Source: H17-190 sp034435615
GTDB taxonomy: Bacteria; Chloroflexota; Dehalococcoidia; SM23-28-2; HRBIN24
Direction of reading: 5' to 3'
Length of the DNA stretch: 29,833 bases
Assembly: GCA_034435615.1 (NCBI GenBank)
Contig: DAOTWZ010000072.1
Location: 1-29,833 of the forward strand
Shown: in pieces, positions 22,982-29,833 of the stretch
Position numbering within the stretch: position 1 is the stretch's first letter
How the letters are laid out: each line of letters starts with the position of its first letter
Notes under the pieces: model-generated
What the model was told of the DNA's origin: nothing
Databases searched by the model: none
Seen by the model: the letters and a program-made list of their open reading frames with translations, nothing else
Made by a program: the position numbers and the translations under genes

Positions 22982-23410
22982 ATGGGAATGCCCAAGGCCA
23001 GCGAAGAGTTCATCGACATGCTGAACGAGGCCCTGGCGGAGGAGATGGCCTCCATCTTCCAGTACATGTGGGACCACATCCTGGCGCGGGGGATGGAGAG
23101 CCCCGCCATCGCTGAAAAGTTCAAGGAGCTGGCCATGACGGAGATGCGCCACGCCTACATGCTGGCGGAGCGCATAGATCTGCTGGGCGGGCTCCCCACC
23201 ACCCAGATAGGAGAGATCAAGATCGGCGGTGACCTGCGCCAGATGCTGAGGGACAACCTGGAGCTGGAGTACGAGACCATAGACCTGTACCGCCGCCTCA
23301 TCAAGCAGGCGGAAAAGGAAGAGGACTACGTCACCCGTCGCATCCTGGAGGAGATCCTCAAGGACACCGAGGAGCACGCCCGGGACCTGCAGAGCATCCT
23401 GGGCCAGTGA
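22982..23410 (+). CDS. Bacterioferritin-like protein
   Basis: A 142-residue four-helix protein matching the bacterioferritin pattern from helix A (LNEALAEEMASIFQY) to helix D. By hand alignment with E. coli Bfr, diiron ligands map to Glu21, Glu54, His57, Glu96 and His132, while the fourth-helix Glu (Bfr Glu127) is Thr129. The heme-ligand Met is conserved as Met55 (EMRHA). ATG 22982 is taken; ATG 22988 would also work. It lies 17 bases after ilvC and well inside the operon. Iron storage or delivery for IlvD and LeuC, both Fe-S enzymes, is an attractive inference. Altered ferroxidase activity is possible. Confidence 0.85.
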   Translation: MGMPKASEEFIDMLNEALAEEMASIFQYMWDHILARGMESPAIAEKFKELAMTEMRHAYMLAERIDLLGGLPTTQIGEIKIGGDLRQMLRDNLELEYETIDLYRRLIKQAEKEEDYVTRRILEEILKDTEEHARDLQSILGQ

Positions 23411-23423
23411 GGGAGGCGGTACG

Positions 23424-23489
23424 GTGGGCAAGCGTCGTGACCTCAACCTTCCATAGCCCTCCCCGGGCGGTTAGCCCGGGAGAGGGCTA
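23424..23489 (+). promoter_or_regulatory. Minimal reading frame plus hairpin before leuA
   Basis: GTG 23424 opens a 10-codon frame (peptide MGKRRDLNLP) ending at TAG 23454-23456, after GGGAGG at 23411. The stop codon is the first base pairs of a long hairpin: 23454-23468 pairs with 23474-23489 (GCCCTC/CCCGGGC with one bulged base) across GGTTA. No T-tract follows. Two of ten codons are leucine, which is weak for an attenuator peptide. The hairpin may adjust expression or processing between bfr and leuA. Confidence 0.4.
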
Positions 23490-23538
23490 GCCCAGCGCTA
23501 CCCCCAGACCTTTATCTCATGAGGGAGGTTGAGTTGCC

Positions 23539-25092
23539 ATGACTTCGGCTCAGCGAGTGCTGATATTCGATACGACGCTGCGGGACGGCGAGCAGACCCC
23601 CGGCGTGGGCCTCAACGCCGAGGAGAAGCTGGAGATCGCCCGCGCCTTGGAGCGGCTGCGGGTGGACATCATTGAGGCCGGCTTCCCCGCCTCCTCCCCC
23701 GGCGACTTCGAGGCGGTGAAGCTCATCGCTCAGGAGGTGCGGGGTTGCGCCATCGCCGGGCTGGCGAGGGCCGTCCCCGGGGACGTGGACGCCTGCTGGG
23801 AGGCCATCAAGCACGCCGAGCACCCCCGTATCCACGTCTTCATCTCCAGCTCGGACATCCATATCATGCACATGCTGGAGCGGGACCGGGAGCACGTCCT
23901 GGAGATGGCCCGCACCATGGTGGCCCGGGCCAAAAAGTATTGCCCGGACGTGGAGTTCTCCCCCCAGGATGCCACTCGCTCCGACCCCGAATACATCTAC
24001 CGTATGCTGACGGAGTGTATCGAGGCGGGGGCCACCACCGTCAACATCCCGGACACGGTGGGCTACGCCATACCGGAGGAGTTCGCCCAGTTCATCCGCA
24101 ACATCCAGGAGCGGGTGCCCAACATCCACAAGGCCACCATCTCCGTCCACTGCCACAATGACCTGGGCCTGGCGGTGGCCAATAGCCTGGCCGCCATACG
24201 GGCCGGCGCCCGTCAGGTGGAGGTCTGCGTCAACGGCATCGGCGAGCGGGGCGGCAACGCCTCCCTGGAGGAGGTGGTGATGGCCCTCAAGACCCGGCGG
24301 GACTTCTTCGGCACCGAGATAGGCGTGGACACTACCCAGATATACCGGGTGAGCCGCCTCGTCTCCCAGCTCACGGGTATCCCCGTCCAGCCCAACAAGG
24401 CCATAGTGGGGGCCAACGCCTTCCGCCACCAGTCCGGCATCCACCAGCACGGCATCGTCAAACTGCGGGAGACCTACGAGATAATCGACCCCCGCGACAT
24501 CGGCCTCCCCCGGGGCGGCATCATCGTCCTCAACAAGAACTCCGGCCGCCACGGCCTCAAGGCCCGCCTGCAGGAGCTGGGCTACGAGCTGAGCAACGAG
24601 GAGCTGGACCGCGTCTTCCAGGCCTTCAAGGAGCTGGCCGACAAGAAGGGCGAGGTGGACGACCGCGACCTGGAGGCCCTGGTCTCCGAGGAGCGGCGCA
24701 CGGCGGTGGAGGTCTACAAGCTGGACCTGCTGCAGGTCTCCTGCGGCAACCAGCTGGTGCCCACGGCCACGGTGCGGCTCATCGGCCCCAACGGCGAGGT
24801 GCGTCAGACCACCGCCACCGGCACCGGGCCGGTGGACGCCTCCTTCCGGGCCATAGATATGCTGGTGGGCCTCCCCAACCGCCTGGTGGAGTACCAGGTC
24901 AAGAACGTCACCGAGGGGATAGACGCCCAGGGCGAGGTGACGGTGCGCATAGAGGTGGACGGCAACACCTACGTGGGCTGGGGCAGCGACACCGACATCG
25001 TGGTGGCCTCCGCCAAGGCCCTCATGGACGCCCTCAACCGCGCCCTCACCCGGGCCCCCAAGGAGCGACAGCAGCTCTGGTCCACGCCCTAG
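23539..25092 (+). CDS. leuA: 2-isopropylmalate synthase
   Basis: A 517-residue enzyme committing 2-oxoisovalerate to leucine. The TIM-barrel motif DTTLRDGEQTPGVGLNAEEKLEIA, the SVHCHNDLGLAVANSL metal site and NGIGERGGNASLEEVVMALKTR are definitive. The FRHQSGIHQHGIVK linker precedes the C-terminal allosteric domain (about 390-515), the site of leucine feedback inhibition. Length is normal for the full-length regulated form. ATG 23539 follows GAGGGAGGTTGAG. It is distinct from the second synthase, cimA, at the end of the operon. Confidence 0.97.
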   Translation: MTSAQRVLIFDTTLRDGEQTPGVGLNAEEKLEIARALERLRVDIIEAGFPASSPGDFEAVKLIAQEVRGCAIAGLARAVPGDVDACWEAIKHAEHPRIHVFISSSDIHIMHMLERDREHVLEMARTMVARAKKYCPDVEFSPQDATRSDPEYIYRMLTECIEAGATTVNIPDTVGYAIPEEFAQFIRNIQERVPNIHKATISVHCHNDLGLAVANSLAAIRAGARQVEVCVNGIGERGGNASLEEVVMALKTRRDFFGTEIGVDTTQIYRVSRLVSQLTGIPVQPNKAIVGANAFRHQSGIHQHGIVKLRETYEIIDPRDIGLPRGGIIVLNKNSGRHGLKARLQELGYELSNEELDRVFQAFKELADKKGEVDDRDLEALVSEERRTAVEVYKLDLLQVSCGNQLVPTATVRLIGPNGEVRQTTATGTGPVDASFRAIDMLVGLPNRLVEYQVKNVTEGIDAQGEVTVRIEVDGNTYVGWGSDTDIVVASAKALMDALNRALTRAPKERQQLWSTP

Positions 25093-25109
25093 CGACGGAG
25101 GTGGTGCAG

Positions 25110-26519
25110 ATGGCGCCTAAGACGATGTTCGAGAAGATCTGGGACGCCCACGTCGTCCACCAGGAGAACGGGCAGGCCATCCTCTACGTGGACCTGCACC
25201 TGGTGCACGAGGTGACCTCCCCCCAGGCCTTCGATGGCCTGCGGCTGGCCAAGCGGCGGGTGCGCCGGCCCGACCTGACGGTGGCCACGGCGGATCACAA
25301 CGTCCCCACCTGGCCTCGCTACATGCCCATAACGGACGAGGTATCCCGCCGCCAGATAGAGGCCCTCCAGCGCAACTGCGAGGAGTTCGGCCTCACCTAC
25401 TACGGGCTGGAGTCGGACCGGCAGGGGATCGTCCATGTCATCGGGCCGGAGCTGGGGCTCACCCAGCCGGGGATGGTCATCGTCTGCGGCGACTCTCACA
25501 CCTCCACTCACGGCGCCTTCGGTGCCTTCGCCCTGGGCATCGGCACCTCGGAGGTGGAGCACGTCCTGGCCACCCAGACCATCAAGCTCAAGCGCCCCAA
25601 GACGATGGAGGTGCGGGTGGAGGGGCAGCTACCGCGGGGCGTCACCGCCAAAGATGTCATCCTGGGCATCATCGGCCGCATCGGTGTGGACGGGGCGGTG
25701 GGCCACGTCATAGAGTACACCGGCTCGGCCATCCGCTCCCTCTCCATGGAGGGGCGCATGACCATCTGCAACATGTCCATAGAGGCGGGGGGCCGGGCGG
25801 GGATGATCGCCCCGGACGAGACTACCTTCGCCTATCTGGAGAGGCGGCCTTACGCCCCCAAGGGCCGGGACTGGGAGGAGGCGCTGGCCTACTGGCAGAG
25901 CCTCCCCACCGACCCGGGCGCCTGCTATGACAAGACGGTGGTCATAGAGGCGTCCGAGCTGGCCCCCTACGTCACCTGGGGCACCAACCCCGGTCAGGTG
26001 GTGCCGGTCACCGGCCGCGTCCCCGATCCCTCATCCTTTCCCACGCCGGAGGAGCGGGCGGCGGCGGAGCGGGCCCTCCAGTACATGGGGCTGGAGCCCG
26101 GCACCCCCATCACCGAGATATGGGTGGACCGGGTCTTCATCGGCTCCTGCACCAACGCCCGCATCGAAGACCTCCGCGCCGCCGCCGAGGTAGTGAAGGG
26201 GAAGAAGGTTCACCCCAAGGTGCGGGCCATGGTGGTGCCTGGCTCCACCCAGGTGAAGCTCCAGGCGGAGGCGGAGGGGCTGGACAGGATCTTCAAGGAG
26301 GCCGGCTTCGAGTGGCGGGAGGCCGGCTGCTCCATGTGCCTGGGGATGAACCCTGACATCCTCCAGCCAGGCGAGCGTTGCGCCTCCACCTCCAACCGCA
26401 ACTTCGAGGGGCGCCAGGGCCGGGGTGGGCGCACCCACCTGGTGAGCCCCCAGATGGCCGCCGCTGCCGCCATCGCCGGGCACTTCGTGGACATACGCGA
26501 GTGGCAGTGGGAGGACTGA
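25110..26519 (+). CDS. leuC: 3-isopropylmalate dehydratase large subunit
   Basis: A 469-residue aconitase-family [4Fe-4S] subunit. ATG 25110 is chosen because GGAGGT lies seven bases upstream; the in-frame GTG at 25101 is part of that site. Cluster ligands are in FIGSCTNARIEDL and CSMCLGMNPD. CGDSHTSTHGAFGAFALGIGTSEVEH and SNRNFEGRQGRGGRTHLVSPQMAAAAAI confirm the bacterial LeuC type. It works with LeuD, encoded 24 bases downstream. Confidence 0.97.
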   Translation: MAPKTMFEKIWDAHVVHQENGQAILYVDLHLVHEVTSPQAFDGLRLAKRRVRRPDLTVATADHNVPTWPRYMPITDEVSRRQIEALQRNCEEFGLTYYGLESDRQGIVHVIGPELGLTQPGMVIVCGDSHTSTHGAFGAFALGIGTSEVEHVLATQTIKLKRPKTMEVRVEGQLPRGVTAKDVILGIIGRIGVDGAVGHVIEYTGSAIRSLSMEGRMTICNMSIEAGGRAGMIAPDETTFAYLERRPYAPKGRDWEEALAYWQSLPTDPGACYDKTVVIEASELAPYVTWGTNPGQVVPVTGRVPDPSSFPTPEERAAAERALQYMGLEPGTPITEIWVDRVFIGSCTNARIEDLRAAAEVVKGKKVHPKVRAMVVPGSTQVKLQAEAEGLDRIFKEAGFEWREAGCSMCLGMNPDILQPGERCASTSNRNFEGRQGRGGRTHLVSPQMAAAAAIAGHFVDIREWQWED

Positions 26520-26543
26520 CCGTCAGGGGAGAGGAGTAGGAAC

Positions 26544-27155
26544 ATGGAGCCCTTCCGAGTCCATACCGGCATCGTGGCCCCCCTGGACAGGGCCAATGTG
26601 GACACGGACCAGATCATGCCCAAGCAGTTCCTGAAGCGCATCGAGCGGACGGGCTATGGCGAGTTCGCCTTCTACGACTGGCGCTACCTGCCGGACGGCA
26701 CCCCCAACCCGGAGTTCGAGCTGAACCACCCGGGCTACCAGGGGGCCACCATCCTGGCCACCGGCCGCAACTTCGGTTGCGGCTCCTCCCGGGAGCACGC
26801 CGTCTGGGGTCTGATGGAGTACGGCTTCCGCGCCATCATCGCCCCCTCCTTCGCCGATATCTTCTTCAACAACTGCATCCAGAACGGCGTCCTCCCGGTG
26901 GTGCTGAAGGACGAGGAGGTGCGGCACATCATCCAGCAGGCGCAGGCCCAACCCGGCTACCGTCTGACGGTAGACCTGGAGCGACAGCTCGTCTTCGATG
27001 AGGCCGGCTTTCAGACGGGCTTCGATATAGACCCCGTGGCCAGGGAGCGGCTCCTCAACGGCTGGGACGATATAGCCCTTACCCTTCTCCACGAGGAGAG
27101 GATCCGCGCCTACGAGGAGGCCCGCCCCCGCTGGCTGCCCCGAGTCCTGGGGTGA
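26544..27155 (+). CDS. leuD: 3-isopropylmalate dehydratase small subunit
   Basis: A 203-residue partner of LeuC carrying the swivelling domain. The motifs DRANVDTDQIMPKQFLKRI, FGCGSSREHAVWGL, and IIAPSFADIFFNNCIQNGVLPV are diagnostic. About 200 residues is the usual length for the bacterial heterodimeric form. The stop overlaps an out-of-frame GTG and lies six bases before the next ATG, so the downstream membrane protein is co-translated. Confidence 0.97.
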   Translation: MEPFRVHTGIVAPLDRANVDTDQIMPKQFLKRIERTGYGEFAFYDWRYLPDGTPNPEFELNHPGYQGATILATGRNFGCGSSREHAVWGLMEYGFRAIIAPSFADIFFNNCIQNGVLPVVLKDEEVRHIIQQAQAQPGYRLTVDLERQLVFDEAGFQTGFDIDPVARERLLNGWDDIALTLLHEERIRAYEEARPRWLPRVLG

Positions 27156-27160
27156 GGACG

Positions 27161-27652
27161 ATGGCGGAAGGCAAGGGGCTCTGGCAGCGGCTGCGCCGGC
27201 TGGGCACCCGGGTGGAGGACAACCTCTTCGAGCTGACGGAGGAGGAGGAGCGGCAGGAGGAGCCACCGGGACGCAACAGCCTGGTGGTCCTCCTGAACGC
27301 CTTCCTCTCCCTCTGGAAGGCGACGGAGGCCAACGTGGTGGAGCGCGTCCTGGGCCTGGCCGGCCTGGGCTCCGCCCTCTGGCTCCTCATCGGCGAATGG
27401 GGGCTGGGGGTCCGTCGGACGCCTCTGGCCCTCCTGGCCCGCACCCTGGCCTCCGTCTGGCTGGTGCCGGGCTTCATCGCCAGCCTGGCGGCGGCCCGCA
27501 ACCTGGGCTGGGAGAACCTGCGGCGGCCGCGCCTGTGGCCCATCCTGCTCATCTTCGTCCTGGGCGGGCTCATCAGCTTCCGGGCCGTCTTCGGCGAGCT
27601 GACCCGCCCCCGCCTCGGGGTAGCGCGCCGCCGGCCGGGAGCGGTCGGCTAG
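27161..27652 (+). CDS. Membrane protein of unknown function
   Basis: A 163-residue protein starting at ATG 27161 (GTG 27152 overlapping leuD is the alternative). A charged N-terminal region (RLRRLGTRVEDNLFELTEEEERQEE) precedes three hydrophobic segments: about 66-82 (VLGLAGLGSALWLLIGE), 92-112 (LLARTLASVWLVPGFIASLAA) and 127-142 (LWPILLIFVLGGLISF). The C terminus is basic. No family was recognised. It may be tied to the pathway only by position, though the second small membrane gene in this operon shows the same habit. Confidence 0.7.
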   Translation: MAEGKGLWQRLRRLGTRVEDNLFELTEEEERQEEPPGRNSLVVLLNAFLSLWKATEANVVERVLGLAGLGSALWLLIGEWGLGVRRTPLALLARTLASVWLVPGFIASLAAARNLGWENLRRPRLWPILLIFVLGGLISFRAVFGELTRPRLGVARRRPGAVG

Positions 27653-27675
27653 GCCCGGCCGCGAGGGCAGAGGCC

Positions 27676-27849
27676 ATGGCAGGGCGACTCTCCCCAGGGA
27701 GGCCGAGCTTCAGCGCTCTCGTCTCTAACTGGGGCCGTTCGGACTTGCCCTTCTGGCGGCGTCTGGGCGTCGCCCTGCGCAACCTGGCCCGTCGGCTGGG
27801 GCCGCCGCCCCGCAACTGCTGCGGCCACCGCGGGGAGCCCGGCTGCTGA
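27676..27849 (+). CDS. 57-residue Cys-rich small protein
   Basis: ATG 27676 opens a 57-codon frame lying entirely between the membrane gene and leuB. The N-terminal half is basic and aromatic (WRRLGVALRNLARRLG). The end is NCCGHRGEPGC, a compact CC-x-H-x5-C motif suited to binding a metal or forming a disulfide. I recall similar tails in small hypothetical proteins of Chloroflexota but cannot confirm it here. Such a specific motif at the exact C terminus argues for a real gene. The ribosome site is poor (GAGGGCAGAGG). Confidence 0.6.
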   Translation: MAGRLSPGRPSFSALVSNWGRSDLPFWRRLGVALRNLARRLGPPPRNCCGHRGEPGC

Positions 27850-27857
27850 CAGGTGAC

Positions 27858-27904
27858 GGGGCCGCCCGGTCGGGGCGAAGGCTCGTGACGAGGACAGCGG
27901 CCCC
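27858..27904 (+). other. Possible structured leader before leuB
   Basis: GGGGCCGC (27858-27865) pairs with GCGGCCCC (27897-27904). Inside lie a CC-GGTC-GG hairpin and CTCG-TGA-CGAG (27882-27892), which would give a small three-way junction. No T-tract follows. It ends 30 bases before the leuB start and could be a processing or translation-control element. Confidence 0.3.
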
Positions 27905-27934
27905 ATAGTTAGCTCTCTCTGCGGGAGGCATGGA

Positions 27935-29029
27935 GTGGCTACCTACAAGCTCGTAGTCCTGCCGGGCGATGGCGTGGGCCCGGAGGTGGTCTCCGCCGGC
28001 CTGGAGGCTCTGAAGGCGGTGGAGCGGCGCTTCGCCCTCCGCTTCGAGTTGACGGAGGACGTGGTGGGAGGCGCCTGCATAGACCGCTTCGGTGTGGCGA
28101 TCCGACCGGAGACGCTGGAGCGCTGCCGCCGCGCTCACGCCGTCCTCCTGGGGGCAGTGGGCGGCCCCAAGTGGGACGACCCCACGGCCCCGGTGCGGCC
28201 CGAGCAGGGGCTCTTGGCGCTGCGCAAGGGGCTGGCGCTCTTCGCCAACCTGCGGCCGGTGAAGGTCTATCCCTACCTGGCCCAGGCCTCCACCCTCCGG
28301 CCGGAGGTGCTGGAGGGCGTGGACATGGTGGTGGTGCGCGAGCTCACCGGCGGCATCTACTTCGGGCGGCCGCAGCGGCAGTGGCGCAGCCAGCGGGGGC
28401 GCCAGGCGGTAGATACCCTGCGCTACTCGGAGGGGGAGATAAGGCGCATTCTGCGCGTCGGCTTCGAGCTGGCCCGCCAGCGCCGCAAGCGGCTCACCAG
28501 CGTGGACAAGGCCAATATCCTGGAGTCCAGCCGCCTCTGGCGCACCCTCGCCAACGAGATGGCCAGCCAGTACCCGGACGTGGAGCTGCGCCACATGCTG
28601 GTGGACGCTTGCGCCATGCACCTGATCCGCCGGCCGGCCGATTTCGACGTGGTGGTCACGGAGAACATGTTCGGCGACATCCTGACCGACGAGGCGGCCA
28701 TGCTGGCCGGCAGCATGGGGATGCTCCCCTCCGCCAGCCTGGGCCGACGGCGGTCGGACGGCACCGGCCTCGGCCTCTATGAGCCGGTCCACGGCTCGGC
28801 GCCGGACATAGCGGGCCAGGACGTGGCCAACCCCCTGGCCACCGTCCTCTCCATCGCTCTGATGCTCAGGCATTCCCTGGGTGAGCCCGCGGCCGCCGCC
28901 GCCCTGGAGGAGGCCGTGGAGCGGGTGCTGGCCCAGGGCTACCGCACGCGGGACATCGCCAGCGAGGGGACGCAGACGGTGGGGACGCAGGCGATGGGGA
29001 GGCTGGTGGCGGAGGCCGTCCTGGCCTGA
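27935..29029 (+). CDS. leuB: 3-isopropylmalate dehydrogenase
   Basis: A 364-residue decarboxylating dehydrogenase for the third leucine-specific step. The start is GTG 27935, with GGGAGG at 27923-27928; the ATG at 27930 is out of frame. Motifs include LPGDGVGPEVV, LLGAVGGPKWDD, VRELTGGIYFG, SVDKANILESSRLWR, VTENMFGDILTDEAAMLAGSMGMLPSASLG and the cofactor segment EPVHGSAPDIAGQDVANPLAT. GGIYFG and the NAD-type EPVHGSAPD segment separate it from isocitrate dehydrogenase. Confidence 0.97.
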   Translation: MATYKLVVLPGDGVGPEVVSAGLEALKAVERRFALRFELTEDVVGGACIDRFGVAIRPETLERCRRAHAVLLGAVGGPKWDDPTAPVRPEQGLLALRKGLALFANLRPVKVYPYLAQASTLRPEVLEGVDMVVVRELTGGIYFGRPQRQWRSQRGRQAVDTLRYSEGEIRRILRVGFELARQRRKRLTSVDKANILESSRLWRTLANEMASQYPDVELRHMLVDACAMHLIRRPADFDVVVTENMFGDILTDEAAMLAGSMGMLPSASLGRRRSDGTGLGLYEPVHGSAPDIAGQDVANPLATVLSIALMLRHSLGEPAAAAALEEAVERVLAQGYRTRDIASEGTQTVGTQAMGRLVAEAVLA

Positions 29030-29069
29030 GGCCAGGCGGCCCGACAGCGCGGAGACCAGGAGGAGAGCG

Positions 29070-29833
<764 letters not shown>

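Noticed and set aside
27397..27675. Upstream extension of the 57-residue Cys-rich protein
   Set aside because: The extension overlaps the membrane-protein gene in another frame and is low complexity. ATG 27676 gives a protein confined to the free gap.

Overview
This GC-rich window looks like a chromosomal piece of a free-living bacterium, most likely a member of the Chloroflexota (Dehalococcoidia or a relative). That placement is inferred from the ilv-leu-cimA gene order, the P-protein of glycine cleavage split into two genes, a T-box leader, and a tiny CCGH-type protein; it was not tested by search, and a high-GC Gram-positive is the main alternative. No plasmid, phage, insertion sequence or CRISPR array is visible.

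Layout. Positions 1-76 are tRNA-Arg(UCU), followed by a spacer of about 340 bases with a partial copy of the tRNA 3' end, a 13-bp palindrome and a 14-bp hairpin. A surface protein with two SdrD-B-like repeats (+) and a CAP-domain protein (-) follow. An SDR on the plus strand converges on a minus-strand cluster (7789 down to 3998): a PLP aminotransferase of the serine/alanine-glyoxylate family, a truncated SDR-like protein, a crotonase, a small dimeric-barrel protein and a second SDR. Several members lack canonical catalytic residues. Next on the minus strand (13165 down to 7916) is a glycine cleavage operon: MBL hydrolase, gcvT, gcvH, gcvPA, gcvPB. It diverges from ilvE, PH-domain membrane protein, SGNH lipoprotein and geranylgeranyl-reductase-family genes on the plus strand. 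The two facing promoters flank a perfect 8-7-8 inverted repeat.

From 17226 to the window end lies a branched-chain amino acid operon: ilvD, ilvB, ilvN, small membrane protein, ilvC, bacterioferritin-like gene, leuA, leuC, leuD, three-segment membrane protein, 57-aa Cys-rich protein, leuB, cimA (cut by the window end). Together these encode most steps to valine, leucine and, through citramalate, isoleucine; the final transaminase ilvE sits just upstream in its own unit. The operon is headed by a consensus promoter and a leucine-type T-box leader (specifier CUC).

The most unusual element is in that leader. After a single Stem I there are two complete antiterminator/terminator modules in tandem, exactly 70 nt apart, each with a UGGU bulge fitting the A73-CCA end expected of tRNA-Leu. 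This is a two-checkpoint T-box and the best candidate here for something worth experimental follow-up.
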